Shown here piece by piece: positions 47,701-57,533 of a DNA stretch of 64,000 nt. The stretch lies in contig NZ_LMTI01000002.1 of NCBI RefSeq assembly GCF_001510665.1, positions 589,501 through 653,500 on the forward strand, given 5' to 3'. The notes beneath the pieces were generated by a model. The model made no database searches. It was not told where the DNA came from and was given only the letters and a program-made list of their open reading frames with translations. Origin of the DNA: Bacillus sp. FJAT-27445 (GTDB lineage: Bacteria > Bacillota > Bacilli > Bacillales > Cytobacillaceae). Every line of letters begins with the position of its first letter. Positions within the stretch are counted from its first letter, which is position 1. The position numbers and the translations under genes are program-made.

Positions 47701-48015
47701 TTAGCGCAGGCCTGTCATAAATCCTGCGATTTCCTCTGGGGTTTTCCTGTCCTTGCTGACAAAACGGCCGAGTTCCTCTCCGCCTTCAAAGCCAATGAAA
47801 CTTGGTATCCCGTAAACATCAAGCTGCTGGCACAGGTCTATGAATTTGTCCCTGTCTACGTAAACAAATGTGAAATCCTTGAATTTCTCCTCTATGTCCG
47901 GGATAACCGGCTCGATTACCCTGCAATCCGGGCACCAATCCGCAGAAAACATGAATACATGTTTTCCGGCATTTTTATATTCTTCAAACTGTTCCATCGA
48001 CTCCAACTGTTTCAT
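47701..48015 (-). CDS. ytpP: Thioredoxin-like protein YtpP
   Basis: A 104-aa thioredoxin-fold protein with a CPDC active site (C28, C31; SADWCPDCR). ATG 48015 follows GGAGGAATT. Cytosolic; probable dithiol oxidoreductase or bacillithiol-related reductase, not the main thioredoxin (which has CGPC). Location matches B. subtilis. Confidence 0.93.
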   Translation of the reverse strand: MKQLESMEQFEEYKNAGKHVFMFSADWCPDCRVIEPVIPDIEEKFKDFTFVYVDRDKFIDLCQQLDVYGIPSFIGFEGGEELGRFVSKDRKTPEEIAGFMTGLR

Positions 48016-48149
48016 TTGAATTCCTCCTGTTTCACCAATTGGCAAAAACCTTTTTCTAATCATATCAAGCAGTTTCCTTCTGGTCTAATCATTCGACCTG
48101 CAATTCAATATGCATTTTATTTTTCCCCATTCTCCCTTAAAACAAACAA

Positions 48150-48182
48150 AAAGCGGAGGCCACACCCTGGCCTTCCGCTCGC
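48150..48182 (-). terminator. Terminator of the lipoprotein gene
   Basis: Minus-strand stem AGCGGAAGGCCA / TGGCCTCCGCT followed by five T residues. Confidence 0.88.
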
Positions 48183-48188
48183 TAATCT

Positions 48189-48704
48189 TTATTTTTTTAT
48201 TTCTGCCGAATTGGCAATCTGCATCATTATTAACGCCTCGTCATCGAGGCTGGAAGTTTTTGTTTCTGTCGTGATCTTTACGCCCCCGACACCAGTTGTC
48301 AGGATGTTCATATCATCTTCAAGGCGTTCCACCAGCAGGTATCCCAACTTGCCTTCACCCTTGAAATTTTCATCAATTTCAAGCTTTTCATATTGGGCAA
48401 CCGATGCTTCATAAACGACTTTGCTCTCTTTATCCTCATTAGGGTTATAAAAAAGAATATAAGTTTTTGCGCCGTTTTTCAAAATTATATTATTTGGAGA
48501 TTCTTTTTTAATTTCAAACCCAAAAGGCAAATAAAAATCAATATTTGCGGTTTTTTTATTTGGAGTTTTTTTCTTTTCATCAAAGGCGGTTTTTGCCGCT
48601 TCTTCGGCTTTGGCACTCTCGGTATTGTAGGATGCCTTACCGCAAGCCCCAAGTAAAAGGACGGAAAGTATAAGGAGTATTGCAGTCCGTATAAATCTAT
48701 TCAA
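48189..48704 (-). CDS. Putative lipoprotein
   Basis: A 171-aa secreted lipoprotein. The signal peptide MNRFIRTAILLILSVLLLGAC ends in a lipobox LLGAC. The start is TTG 48704, seven bases after GGAGG; an ATG six codons earlier lies on top of that site. After the Cys come a Lys/Glu/Asn-rich linker, then a compact beta-rich region. No family recognised. Anchored outside the membrane; function unknown. Confidence 0.85.
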   Translation of the reverse strand: MNRFIRTAILLILSVLLLGACGKASYNTESAKAEEAAKTAFDEKKKTPNKKTANIDFYLPFGFEIKKESPNNIILKNGAKTYILFYNPNEDKESKVVYEASVAQYEKLEIDENFKGEGKLGYLLVERLEDDMNILTTGVGGVKITTETKTSSLDDEALIMMQIANSAEIKK

Positions 48705-48885
48705 ATCTTTTCCTCCCGGCATGCCAGTCCATTCAAGCAGAGGTCCGCATACTCATGCAGACTGAGAGGACTGTCGGATTATGGAATACTTCGACAAATT
48801 TCTACTTCTACTTCTATCATACTCCCATGTGGAAAAGGTGGCAACCCTTATCCAATAACTTGCCAGGTATGGAAATTACAGGCGG

Positions 48886-49404
48886 CTAAAAATTGCTTTT
48901 TCGATATTGATACTGCCCAACCAAAAGCTTTGTCACATGAGTAAACATATCCGCACGGTTAATTTGGCCATTCGTAAAAATGCCGATAGCCCCTTCAGCT
49001 TTACGGATATTTTTTTTCTTTGTATATTCATCCATAACAGGCCCGAGTTCCCGCCCGGCCAGAAGCTTTGCCGCAATTTCATCTGGAAGCGGAATCCGGG
49101 CTCCGCCTGCTATTAACGGGGGATAACCAGGTTCGGCCAGTACGCCCCAGTTGCAAAGGAACATGCCGTATTTTGTCAGGTGTATGCCGCCTTCGAGGCC
49201 AATCCCAATTGTCCCGCCCCCTTGCTCCAATGCGGCTTGGGCGCGATTCATGGCCCCTTCGATTGTTTCTTCATCTGAAAACGGTTGTGCAGAAACGCCG
49301 GATTGAACATCAAGCGTGATAAACTCCGCTGAATCATTTAAGATAAATGCATTTTTGACCGCTGCGGCCTTTGCTGGGTTCTCTGAACCAATGATAATTT
49401 TCAT
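48886..49404 (-). CDS. DUF84 inosine/xanthosine triphosphatase family
   Basis: A 172-aa protein of the YjjX/DUF84 family, which hydrolyses damaged purine NTPs (ITP/XTP) to protect the nucleotide pool. N-terminal MKIIIGSENPAKAAAVKNA is the signature; a central GIGLEGGI and acidic DEETIEGAMNRA region resemble the active site. ATG 49404 follows GGAGG. Activity is inferred from the family. Confidence 0.87.
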   Translation of the reverse strand: MKIIIGSENPAKAAAVKNAFILNDSAEFITLDVQSGVSAQPFSDEETIEGAMNRAQAALEQGGGTIGIGLEGGIHLTKYGMFLCNWGVLAEPGYPPLIAGGARIPLPDEIAAKLLAGRELGPVMDEYTKKKNIRKAEGAIGIFTNGQINRADMFTHVTKLLVGQYQYRKSNF

Positions 49405-49461
49405 TTCAATTCCTCCAAGGTGCATTATTTCCCCATTATCAATTCTTTAATTTTCGGCAAA

Positions 49462-49494
49462 AAAACGCCTTCGCCATTATACACAGCGAAGGCC
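49462..49494 (-). terminator. ytoP terminator
   Basis: Minus-strand stem GCCTTCGC / GCGAAGGC followed by seven T residues, between ytoP and the DUF84 gene. Confidence 0.9.
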
Positions 49495-49543
49495 CCATTA
49501 CCTATTCTTCTCTAATTAACGAAATAGCTTTCGGCCAAATTTA

Positions 49544-50617
49544 TTAGCTCTGAGATTTAATTGTTTCCACTGTCGTTTTATCGAATGCCTTTACAAGCCT
49601 TACGAGCAATTCCTTTGCAGCGGCGTAGTCATCGACATGCATAATGGACGCATGTGTATGGATATACCGGGCGCAAATGCCAATTACAGCGCTTGGAATT
49701 CCTTCAAGAGAGGTATGGACTCGCCCAGCATCCGTCCCGCCAGCGGAAACAAAGTACTGATATGGAATATTGTGTGACTCGGCTGTATCAAGAATGAACT
49801 CCCTCATTCCGCGGTGCGTAACCATAGAGCGGTCCAGAATCCTTAAGAGCGTTCCCTTGCCCAGCTGGCCAAACTCATCCTTATTCCCCGCGGCATCGTT
49901 CGCCGGGCTGGCATCAAGGGCGAGGAACAGGTCTGGTTTAATCATGTTTGCGGCAGTCTGTGCGCCGCGAAGCCCAACTTCCTCTTGGACGGTCGCACCT
50001 GAATAAAGCGTATTCGGAAGCTCCAATCCATCCACTTCCTCAAGCAGTTCAATAGCCAATCCGCACCCATAACGGTTGTCCCATGCCTTGGCGAGGATCT
50101 TTTTTGGATTGGCCATTGGCGTGAATGGGCAAATCGGTAAAATTTGCTGGCCAGGCATGATACCAGCGCGCTGCGCATCTTCCTTATCATCCGCGCCAAT
50201 ATCGATGAGCATATTTTTTATTTCCATTGGCTTATTCCGTTTCGCTTCATCCAGCAAGTGCGGCGGAATTGAACCGATTACCCCGATAACCGGCCCATTA
50301 CTTGTCATGATTTGTACCCTTTGCGCGAGAAGGACCTGGCTCCACCAGCCACCCAGAGGCTGAAAGCGAATCATTCCATTCGAAGTAATGGCCGTAACCA
50401 TGAAGCCAACCTCATCCATATGGCCCGCAACCATTATCTTTGGAGTGCCACTCTTGCCTTTTTTCACACCAAAAATACTGCCAAGATTGTCCTGGATAAT
50501 TTCATCGGAAAAAGGGGCCAGGCGTTCCTTCATATATGCCCTGACAGCATGCTCGTTCCCTGGCGCTCCAGGTAATTCGGTCAATGTCTTGAATAATTCC
50601 AAAGTTTTCTCGTTCAT
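49544..50617 (-). CDS. ytoP: M42 family aminopeptidase YtoP
   Basis: A 357-aa glutamyl-aminopeptidase-type M42 metalloenzyme. Zinc ligands and catalytic residues appear in AGHMDEVG (His), WDNRYGCG (Asp), VQEEVGLRG (catalytic Glu and ligand) and ALDASP (Asp), with a His near the C-terminus. Length equals B. subtilis YtoP. ATG 50617 has a weak upstream GGGAG at longer spacing. Probably degrades peptides in the cytosol as a large oligomer. Confidence 0.93.
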   Translation of the reverse strand: MNEKTLELFKTLTELPGAPGNEHAVRAYMKERLAPFSDEIIQDNLGSIFGVKKGKSGTPKIMVAGHMDEVGFMVTAITSNGMIRFQPLGGWWSQVLLAQRVQIMTSNGPVIGVIGSIPPHLLDEAKRNKPMEIKNMLIDIGADDKEDAQRAGIMPGQQILPICPFTPMANPKKILAKAWDNRYGCGLAIELLEEVDGLELPNTLYSGATVQEEVGLRGAQTAANMIKPDLFLALDASPANDAAGNKDEFGQLGKGTLLRILDRSMVTHRGMREFILDTAESHNIPYQYFVSAGGTDAGRVHTSLEGIPSAVIGICARYIHTHASIMHVDDYAAAKELLVRLVKAFDKTTVETIKSQS

Positions 50618-50801
50618 GTCGCTCTCGCACTCCCTAATTGTTTTATCGCAACCAGTAGGCTGCACTTATATGTACATGAATAATTTTACAGAACTTTCAC
50701 TCTAGTTTCCATACCCACAAATAATTCTATATGAACTGCTATTAAATCTAGGATATACTAAAACTGATGCAATGGTATTCAAAACCGAAGGGGTGGTTTT
50801 T

Positions 50802-51122
50802 ATGAATTGGAAAGCATTTTTGCTTGGGGCAGTTGCCGGGGCTGCTGGAGCATACGCCGTCAATGCCGCAATTTCGCAAAACATCGATTTATCGGCCCAA
50901 AAGGTTCTCAGCCATGCCAGGGGCCAATTTAAGCTTTCCGGACCTGTCAGCGGCTCATGGATTCATATGGAAGCCGTACCTTTTGAAAAGAATGGAATTC
51001 AGTACCGGGTTTACAGAGGAGGAATTACGCGAATTTCTCCAGGGCTTGCCGATACAGGCGAACAATTTGAATTTGTTGCCGATGCTACGACAGGAACGAT
51101 CCTTGATGTATATAAGTTATAG
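50802..51122 (+). CDS. ytzB: YtzB-like PepSY-type small membrane/secreted protein
   Basis: A 106-aa protein with an N-terminal glycine/alanine-rich helix (about 5-23, FLLGAVAGAAGAYAVNAAI) and a C-terminal PepSY-like domain ending in FVADATTGTILDVYKL. Start ATG 50802 follows AAGGGGTGG; an earlier in-frame codon is not supported. Divergent from ytoP. Function unknown; PepSY domains often inhibit proteases. Confidence 0.88.
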   Translation: MNWKAFLLGAVAGAAGAYAVNAAISQNIDLSAQKVLSHARGQFKLSGPVSGSWIHMEAVPFEKNGIQYRVYRGGITRISPGLADTGEQFEFVADATTGTILDVYKL

Positions 51123-51126
51123 GAAG

Positions 51127-51166
51127 AGAATAGGAGACCGCCGGTATGGGGTCTCCTATTTTTTTG
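51127..51166. terminator. Bidirectional terminator, ytzB / ytnP
   Basis: Stem ATAGGAGACC / GGTCTCCTAT with seven T residues on the plus strand. Confidence 0.92.
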
Positions 51167-52009
51167 TTATCTCTGCCTTTTTACGCTTGCGATTATTTGC
51201 CCCTGCTCATCCCATTTCACTGCCCGGTAGAAGGCATCATGATAAAAGGTGAACCAAGCCCCTTTTTCCTGGCTGTCTCCGATCCATTTCCGCTTTGCGA
51301 AAATTGAATCCATTGGGTAATCATCATAGGCAAGGACCCATAGCGGATTCGAGTGGGCATGGGTCGGCATTAAATCAGCCATGTGGACCGCCATCTCTCC
51401 GCCATCCTCAATAAGGATGATTGAGTGGCCGTCACTATGGCCCCCTGTATGCACCATTGTAAAAGGACCATGCTTCCATTCGTTTTCAAAAGGTTCGATT
51501 TGGCCTTCAATCGCTTCCCAATTTTCTTTCCAGTATGTATTCATCGACCGAATATTGGGGTTCCTCATCTCGTCCCATTCAATCTTAGATGCGATGATTT
51601 TTGCATTTGGGAACACGGATGAATAGGATCCATCTGCGTTCAGCTTCGTCAGGCCGCACGCATGGTCAAAATGAAGGTGGGTCATCAGGACATAATCGAT
51701 ATCTTCCGGTTTCAGCCCGATTTTTTCAAGCTCAGCCTCCAGTTCCGATTCTTCCGTTGCCCCGTAATTCCTCTTTTGCTTTTCCGTAAGCTTGCCGTTT
51801 CCCATTCCGGATTCAATTAAATAGTTGCTTCCATTGTGCTGAATCAGGATTGGGTCGGAACGCAGCTCGATTTGATTTTTTTCATTGCATGGGTATTTCT
51901 TTTCCCAAAGCGGCTTCGGTACCACTCCAAACATGGCTCCGCCGTCCATATGGGTTACCCCACCCCTAAGCCAGACAAGCTCAAGCCCGCCGATCATTAA
52001 GCTCTCCAT
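51167..52009 (-). CDS. ytnP: Metallo-beta-lactamase fold lactonase YtnP
   Basis: A 280-aa MBL-fold hydrolase. The dinuclear metal motif HLHFDH is at 111-116, with further His/Asp ligands in HTGGHSDGH and HMADLMP. B. subtilis YtnP inhibits Streptomyces signalling and hydrolyses acyl-homoserine-lactone-like molecules (quorum quenching). ATG 52009 follows GGAGAGGGG. Substrate here is inferred. Confidence 0.93.
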   Translation of the reverse strand: MESLMIGGLELVWLRGGVTHMDGGAMFGVVPKPLWEKKYPCNEKNQIELRSDPILIQHNGSNYLIESGMGNGKLTEKQKRNYGATEESELEAELEKIGLKPEDIDYVLMTHLHFDHACGLTKLNADGSYSSVFPNAKIIASKIEWDEMRNPNIRSMNTYWKENWEAIEGQIEPFENEWKHGPFTMVHTGGHSDGHSIILIEDGGEMAVHMADLMPTHAHSNPLWVLAYDDYPMDSIFAKRKWIGDSQEKGAWFTFYHDAFYRAVKWDEQGQIIASVKRQR

Positions 52010-52088
52010 AGAAGATCCCCTCTCCTCGTACTTTTTTCATTTTAACATTACTGGACTATCTTTTCTTTAATGACACTTTCGGTTTAAT

Positions 52089-52125
52089 GAAAAAGGGTGT
52101 CCACCCAAATGGATGGACACCCTCT
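52089..52125 (-). terminator. trmB terminator
   Basis: Minus-strand stem AGGGTGTCCATCC / GGGTGGACACCCT followed by five T residues. Confidence 0.92.
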
Positions 52126-52127
52126 TA

Positions 52128-52769
52128 CTATGACCGATACATCGCTTCGCAACGATAAATGCGGTTGCCTTTTCCGGAGAATTTCTCTTCATATTCAGTC
52201 ATGATATTTCCTTCGAACTCACTATTATGCAAATCCAGGCTGACATCCTTCAACCGCATTCCATATTCTGAAAAGCTTACAAGGGAATATTCGAACAATC
52301 CCTGGTTATCGGTTTTAAAGTGGATTTCCCCGCCATCTATCAAAATTTGTTCATATAGTGACAAAAAGCTTTTATATGTCAAACGCCTTTTTACGTGTCT
52401 TGTTTTTGGCCATGGATCCGAGAAATTCAAGTAAACACGGCTTACGTCGTTTTTTGCAAAATAAGAAAGCAGGTCGGCCGCATTAATGTTCAGTAACTTT
52501 ACATTTGGCAGTTCCGCTTCAATAAGCCGATCGAGCGCTGCTGCAAGGACGCCTTGGTGCAGTTCGATGCCAAGATAATTGATTTCTGGATTTGCTTCAG
52601 CCATACCGGTTACGAACCTTCCTTTACCAGTTCCAACTTCAATATGGAGAGGGTTTTCATTGCCAAACACTTCATGCCATTTGCCTTTGTGTTCTTCTGG
52701 GGCTGCTATGCAATAGTGCGGGTATTGCCGGATTTTTTCCGCGGCCCATGGTTTATTACGAAATCTCAT
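52128..52769 (-). CDS. trmB: tRNA (guanine-N7)-methyltransferase
   Basis: A 213-aa enzyme forming m7G46 in tRNA. The SAM site EVGTGKGRF and the family motif [15 protein letters not shown] (including catalytic Asp) are intact. ATG 52769 overlaps the stop of a mini-ORF upstream (ATGA). A plausible GGGAG is seven bases upstream. Confidence 0.96.
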   Translation of the reverse strand: MRFRNKPWAAEKIRQYPHYCIAAPEEHKGKWHEVFGNENPLHIEVGTGKGRFVTGMAEANPEINYLGIELHQGVLAAALDRLIEAELPNVKLLNINAADLLSYFAKNDVSRVYLNFSDPWPKTRHVKRRLTYKSFLSLYEQILIDGGEIHFKTDNQGLFEYSLVSFSEYGMRLKDVSLDLHNSEFEGNIMTEYEEKFSGKGNRIYRCEAMYRS

Positions 52770-52885
52770 ACGTACACTCCCATTTTCTCACCCAGCTGGA
52801 CGCCATATGGCCTTTTAAGGACATTGGCTGAACAGGCCAGGTATTTCTCAATGCCAAATTTCACATGCTTTCTTATTTTTATCAT
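52766..52885 (-). CDS. Possible 39-aa ORF coupled to trmB
   Basis: A short basic frame ([20 protein letters not shown]...) whose stop overlaps the trmB start as ATGA, the usual arrangement for translational coupling. The site AAAGGG before its ATG is weak. It might be a leader peptide, a real small protein, or chance. No homologue is recognised. Confidence 0.3.
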   Translation of the reverse strand: MIKIRKHVKFGIEKYLACSANVLKRPYGVQLGEKMGVYV

Positions 52886-52946
52886 GAACCCTTTTGGCTT
52901 GCAAGCTGTTCTGGCAAAATCCGCCTGCCTTTCACCTGTATAAACG

Positions 52947-52985
52947 ATAAGAGGAATCCATAACCTAGTCATGGATTCCTCTTAT
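52947..52985. other. Orphan perfect hairpin upstream of trmB/ytzH
   Basis: ATAAGAGGAATCCAT (52947-52961) and ATGGATTCCTCTTAT (52971-52985) form a perfect 15-bp stem with a nine-base loop. Neither strand has the T-run of a standard terminator, and no gene ends into it. It lies between divergent trmB and ytzH. Confidence 0.7.
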
Positions 52986-53040
52986 TAGCACCCTTAAAAA
53001 GAGGGGGTAAATGATGGATACAGCGGAAAGGATGATTTAA

Positions 53041-53328
53041 ATGCCATTAAACAATCAGGACAAGGCTACTGTCCTAAGGGATATTTTGAGCAGCCATCAG
53101 ACTGACTGCTGCGGGTCGGTAGCGGAATGCGAACAGGTCGAGCGGCTTGTTAAATCGCTGATGGCTCAAACTGGCATTAACCAAAATGTAAAAGGAGTTC
53201 TTCAGGAAATTTATGAATATGGCCAGCATGGCGCCCAAAGTGCCGACCTTGACTCCCATATTCAAACAAACCAAGGCCGCCTTTCAAATTGGCTTGACGA
53301 TATCGACCAATTTTCCGGACAATTATAA
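53041..53328 (+). CDS. ytzH: YtzH-like protein
   Basis: A 95-aa YtzH family protein (MPLNNQDKATVLRDILSSHQ) with a CC pair and a Cys at about 21-28 (TDCCGSVAECEQVERL). Present between trmB and ytmP in B. subtilis. ATG 53041 follows AAAGGATG. Ends six bases inside the convergent ytmP end. Function unknown. Confidence 0.88.
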   Translation: MPLNNQDKATVLRDILSSHQTDCCGSVAECEQVERLVKSLMAQTGINQNVKGVLQEIYEYGQHGAQSADLDSHIQTNQGRLSNWLDDIDQFSGQL

Positions 53329-54096
53329 AAGGCCTGTGAGGAAATCCGTCCATTTGTTCATTTCCTCGAAACGGCCTCTTCTTTTATGCCACTGGATAGA
53401 CTCGATTGCCTGGGCGGCCACATACCATTTCATTCGCCGCTTTAACTGCTCTGTCAGTTTAGTACCATAGCGGTTCAGCCATTCCTCCCAGTCCTCCTCG
53501 GGAATGTACCAGTAGAGTAACATTCCCAGGTCAATCGCCGGGTCTCCTACCATCGCGCCATCCCAGTCGATTAAATACAGGCGGCTGTCTTCTCCGAGCA
53601 GCCAATTGTTATGGTTTACATCGCAATGGCAGACCACATATTCATGGAAGTGAATATTTCCGACTTCCTTTTTTAAAAACATGTTCGCCTGCTGGACTTC
53701 AGGCATTTCAGCAACCCCTGGATCAAGGCCCTTCTCCAGCTTCGCAAGCATCTTCTCTGGAAGAACAGGCGCCTTACCTAGCCTGCGGAGCATCAATAAC
53801 ATCGCCTCGGAGCGGTGAATTTTCTTTAAAAGCTTCGCGACCCGCTCTTGTGCCATTTCATGAGGTTCCAGTTCTCGGCCGCTTTTCCATTGCTGGGCTG
53901 TAATCACATCGCCATTTTCAAGCCTCTTTGTCCAGACAAGCTTGGGTACGATACCTTCCGCGGAAAGGACCGCAAGGAATGGTGATGAATTCCGCTTCAA
54001 AAAAAGCCTTTGCTCATGGTGCGTAGCAAAAAAAGCTTTCCCCGTGGCTCCCCCGGCGGGGGTAATTTCCCAGTCTTCCCCTAATAGATAGTCCAA
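53323..54096 (-). CDS. ytmP: Phosphotransferase YtmP (choline/aminoglycoside kinase fold)
   Basis: A 257-aa APH/choline-kinase-like enzyme. The catalytic loop CHCDVNHNNWLL (HxDxxxxN) and the metal-binding DWDGAM are present, so it is probably an active small-molecule kinase. Start TTG 54096 follows AGGTGA. The substrate is unknown. Convergent overlap with ytzH of six bases. Confidence 0.9.
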   Translation of the reverse strand: MDYLLGEDWEITPAGGATGKAFFATHHEQRLFLKRNSSPFLAVLSAEGIVPKLVWTKRLENGDVITAQQWKSGRELEPHEMAQERVAKLLKKIHRSEAMLLMLRRLGKAPVLPEKMLAKLEKGLDPGVAEMPEVQQANMFLKKEVGNIHFHEYVVCHCDVNHNNWLLGEDSRLYLIDWDGAMVGDPAIDLGMLLYWYIPEEDWEEWLNRYGTKLTEQLKRRMKWYVAAQAIESIQWHKRRGRFEEMNKWTDFLTGLL

Positions 54097-54196
54097 AATT
54101 AGTCACCTACAGTTTGTCCGGCAGCCATCGGTTTTTGTTCCCGGATCTATTTTGCCAAAGTCTAAAGTTAGAATGAAATCGTTAAATTCTCAGTAG

Positions 54197-54237
54197 AAAG
54201 AAAAAGACAGCTATTGCCAATTCAATAGCTATCTTAT
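54197..54237 (-). terminator. amyX operon terminator
   Basis: Minus-strand stem AGATAGCTATTG / CAATAGCTGTCT (one G-U) followed by TTTTTCTTT, about 130 bases after the amyX stop. Confidence 0.85.
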
Positions 54238-54369
54238 AAATTTTATCCCTTTTCGCCATTTTTCGTCAAGGGGATGAATGAAAAAATCCTTTGTCTTAAA
54301 AATTATTGTCTGTTTTTGGCCGGTTGCCGGACACTTTCTTCCAGTGGATCCACCCTCGCTTCATAGCCT

Positions 54370-56511
54370 TCACAGTTTCAAAAGGACCATGATGCTGACT
54401 GGTTCCAATATGGCATTATCGCCTTGCTCTATGGTCCGTAGCGGTTTGGATCCGGCATGGAGATCATCGGCCAGGACGTGCCAATCACCAGCGGGCAGCT
54501 GGATATGGTGGATAAATGCGGTAGGGTTAACCAGAAGAACGGCCTCCCCCTCCTGCCATTCATCTTTGAACAGAAAACCAATCAGGGGGTGTGGCAGGCC
54601 TAAATCGGCTAGTACCGTTCCAATTTGTTCCGTACTTCTCATCCTAAAACAGGATAGCATCCTCCTGATCTCGATGACTCCTTTTATATAACGGACATTT
54701 TCTGAATTGTTAGCCCCTCGTTCCCAATCAAGCCAATTTATGCTGTCAGGAGACTTATAGCTGTTACCCTCCCCGGCTTTTGTCCGAAAAAATTCCTGGC
54801 CGCTGTGCAGGAAAGGAATTCCCTGGGATAGGATGACAAGGCTGGTCGCCAGGCGGTGGCATTTCCTTTTCAAAAGCTCGCCAGATTCGCCAAGGCAAGC
54901 CTCCAGCTTATCCCAAAGGGTATGATTGTCATGCGACTCAACATAATTGACGGATTTTCCCGGTTCGCTAAAAAGTGCTTGCCCTGAAAATAAACCGACA
55001 CTGCCCGCGATTACTTCCTTAGCCTGGTCCGCGTACATTCCGTTTCCGAGGGCATAGCCCCGTTCATAAAGGTTGAAGGTGCTCCCTTTGATTGTATCCC
55101 GGAAGCGGTCGTTGAACTGGCCGATTGATGGCAGCAGGAGCTGGTTACGAATTGTCGCTTTCTCACCGGGAGGGAGAGGGGTATTGAGTTCCCAGCCTTC
55201 CCCGATGATCAGCATTCCCGGTTTAATGCTGTCGCAAATTTTGCGGATTTCATTTACCGTTTGAACATCCAGGATTCCCATTAAATCGAAACGGAACCCG
55301 TCAATATTATAATCCTCCACCCAATAACGGATCGACTCGAGAATAAATTTCCTTGCCATCATGCGCTCGGATGCAAAGTCATTGCCGACTCCTGTTCCAT
55401 CCGAAGGGAGCCCATTTTCGTTGTAGCGGAAATAATAGGCTGGAACGATGTTTTCAAACGAGGATTGCTCCCTAATGTATACATGGTTATAGACTACATC
55501 CATGATGACCCTAAGGCCTACCCTGTGGATGGACTCGATCATCTCTTTTAAATCTCGTATTCTCGCATACGGATCCTCTGGATTACTTGAATAGCTTCCT
55601 TCCGGCACATTGAAATGCAAAGGATTGTAGCCCCAATTGTAGTCATCGCGCCACCCTGTTTCATCGACGCCGGCAAAATCGTTGAAAGGGAGAAACTCAA
55701 TGTGGGTTGCCCCAAGATCCTTTACATACTGTATTCCGGTTGCACTGCCATCAGGACCTGAAGCATCGGTTTCCGCAGCTCCTGAAAAAAGCCCTTTATT
55801 TTTTATGCCGCTGGCGGGATGGATAGTAAAATCACGAATATGCGTCTCATAAATAACTGCATCGGCCGGATGGCTGAATGTCGGTATCTCAACTTTGGGA
55901 ACAGCTGTATTTTCCAGCCTTGCGACGACTCCATGCTTACCATTGGCAGTTACAGATTTGGCATACGGGTCAACAGCTTCCCTCCACTCCTGATTAATGG
56001 ACAACATGTAGGTATACCGTGCAAGCTCAAGGTCCCGGTCGAATTCCACAGACCAGACGCCCTTTTCTCCGCGCATCATTTTCACCAGTTCAAAGTACTT
56101 CTCACCCCGCGGGAAAAGCTTCAATTTGACATTTGTGGCCGTCGGTGCCCAAACCTTGAAGGAAGTACGACCTTCACCGCATACAACGCCAAGATCATTG
56201 CCATTGTAAAAAAATTCACGATCGAATTCGTTTGTTCGAATGACCGCGCCAATCTGAACGTCCGTCCTGCAGCCTGCACCACAAACAATCCAATTGTCAG
56301 AGCCGAATGGATAAACACCTGAAAATGTACAGGTAAACTTTATATGCCCTTCGATTTCCTGTCGGTCATTAATAGAGAGTTTTTCCTCTCCCAGGCTGTT
56401 CTCAAGAATAAAATAGGAGGGCTCGGTTCCCCGAATGGGCAATGGCAGCAAAACCGTGATGCAATTCATCCCGTCCAAGTATGCAAAAAATGTCCGTTTA
56501 ATGGATTCCAT
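54370..56511 (-). CDS. amyX: Pullulanase (alpha-1,6-glucan debranching, GH13)
   Basis: A 713-aa intracellular type I pullulanase, no signal peptide. An N-terminal CBM-like region leads to the pullulanase signature YNWGYNP and the GH13 catalytic residues: nucleophile Asp in DGFRFDLMG, acid Glu in IGEGWE, and Asp in VESHDNHTLWD. It cuts alpha-1,6 branches of glycogen or limit dextrins. ATG 56511 overlaps the end of ytlR by 14 bases; an upstream GTG is less likely. Confidence 0.95.
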   Translation of the reverse strand: MESIKRTFFAYLDGMNCITVLLPLPIRGTEPSYFILENSLGEEKLSINDRQEIEGHIKFTCTFSGVYPFGSDNWIVCGAGCRTDVQIGAVIRTNEFDREFFYNGNDLGVVCGEGRTSFKVWAPTATNVKLKLFPRGEKYFELVKMMRGEKGVWSVEFDRDLELARYTYMLSINQEWREAVDPYAKSVTANGKHGVVARLENTAVPKVEIPTFSHPADAVIYETHIRDFTIHPASGIKNKGLFSGAAETDASGPDGSATGIQYVKDLGATHIEFLPFNDFAGVDETGWRDDYNWGYNPLHFNVPEGSYSSNPEDPYARIRDLKEMIESIHRVGLRVIMDVVYNHVYIREQSSFENIVPAYYFRYNENGLPSDGTGVGNDFASERMMARKFILESIRYWVEDYNIDGFRFDLMGILDVQTVNEIRKICDSIKPGMLIIGEGWELNTPLPPGEKATIRNQLLLPSIGQFNDRFRDTIKGSTFNLYERGYALGNGMYADQAKEVIAGSVGLFSGQALFSEPGKSVNYVESHDNHTLWDKLEACLGESGELLKRKCHRLATSLVILSQGIPFLHSGQEFFRTKAGEGNSYKSPDSINWLDWERGANNSENVRYIKGVIEIRRMLSCFRMRSTEQIGTVLADLGLPHPLIGFLFKDEWQEGEAVLLVNPTAFIHHIQLPAGDWHVLADDLHAGSKPLRTIEQGDNAILEPVSIMVLLKL

Positions 56512-57481
56512 TTGCCTCACCCCTTACTTCCATGTCCTCTGCCAATCCTTGCCGAGCCAAAATCCTGACGGCATGAGGAATCACCTTTATTTTTTCCGTT
56601 GTAGCCATGCCGAGGTATTCTCCATCCGCATGGAAATGTATTGGAAAGGAGGTTTGAACCGATACTACCCTTCCTCTAAACGTATGTACCTCTTTAAAAT
56701 GTATATGTTTCCCCCAAAAAACACTAATAAACACCAACAATAGCTTCTTTTTTGAAAGGTGGTGGACAACCGTGACATCAAGCTCACCATCATCAGGCTT
56801 AGCCTTGGGTGAGATGATCATCCCTCCTCCATAAAACGGCTGGTTTGAAACCGTAACAAACCATGCCTGGTCAAAGATATGGTCGCGTCCGTCTATAGTC
56901 AAGCGAATCGTGGTGCGTTTATACGTTATCAATTCCTTCAGTAAAATATAAACATAAACGAGCTTACCGAGTGATATTCGGTTGAAAATGCTTTTTATCC
57001 GGGATTCATTCGCCTTTTTCGAAACGAGCGCATCAAAACCCGCTCCTGCATTGTTGATAAAAAGGGTCGTCCTGCAGTTCAGGGAAAGGGATCCACAGTC
57101 GGTTAAAGTTTCCGTTACCCCTTGATTTCGGAGGAGATCTTCCATGGCTTCTATGGGATCGGATGCAATCTTGTATCCGCGTGAAAAGTCATTTCCCGAC
57201 CCCGCTGGGATAAAACCAAAGGCAACCGATCCGGAATGCCCGATCCCATTCAACACTTCGTGGGCAGTCCCGTCCCCGCCTACCGCGGCGACAACCGCAT
57301 TCCTTCCGGCTGTCAGCTTCACTGCTTCCCTGGATAATTCAATGGCGTGCCCACGGTATTCAGTAAAAAAAGCCCGGTATGGAATGTGAAGGCTTTTGAG
57401 CCTTTTCTCAACCTTTTTCCAAATTGCAAGGCATCTGCCGTTTCCCGCTTTGGGGTTCACGATAAAATAAAACGTTTCCAT
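56498..57481 (-). CDS. ytlR: Diacylglycerol/sphingosine-kinase-like lipid kinase YtlR
   Basis: A 327-aa DagK-family protein. The nucleotide motif VGGDGTAHEVLNG (G68-T72) and the catalytic GSGNDFSRG (97-101) are present. It probably phosphorylates a lipid, but the substrate is not established. It starts behind GGGAG and overlaps amyX by 14 bases, so the two are translationally coupled. Confidence 0.9.
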   Translation of the reverse strand: METFYFIVNPKAGNGRCLAIWKKVEKRLKSLHIPYRAFFTEYRGHAIELSREAVKLTAGRNAVVAAVGGDGTAHEVLNGIGHSGSVAFGFIPAGSGNDFSRGYKIASDPIEAMEDLLRNQGVTETLTDCGSLSLNCRTTLFINNAGAGFDALVSKKANESRIKSIFNRISLGKLVYVYILLKELITYKRTTIRLTIDGRDHIFDQAWFVTVSNQPFYGGGMIISPKAKPDDGELDVTVVHHLSKKKLLLVFISVFWGKHIHFKEVHTFRGRVVSVQTSFPIHFHADGEYLGMATTEKIKVIPHAVRILARQGLAEDMEVRGEANGIH

Positions 57482-57533
57482 CTGCCGACTCCCGTCCCCG
57501 TAAAAGTTCTTTTCTCTCTATGTATGATTTTAT

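Noticed and set aside
52766-52972. Longer 68-aa frame upstream of trmB
   Set aside because: Its first codons lie inside the perfect hairpin; only the internal ATG at 52885 is considered, and that with low confidence.
54278-54691. Plus-strand ORF of 137 aa overlapping the end of amyX
   Set aside because: Antisense shadow of amyX, no ribosome binding site.
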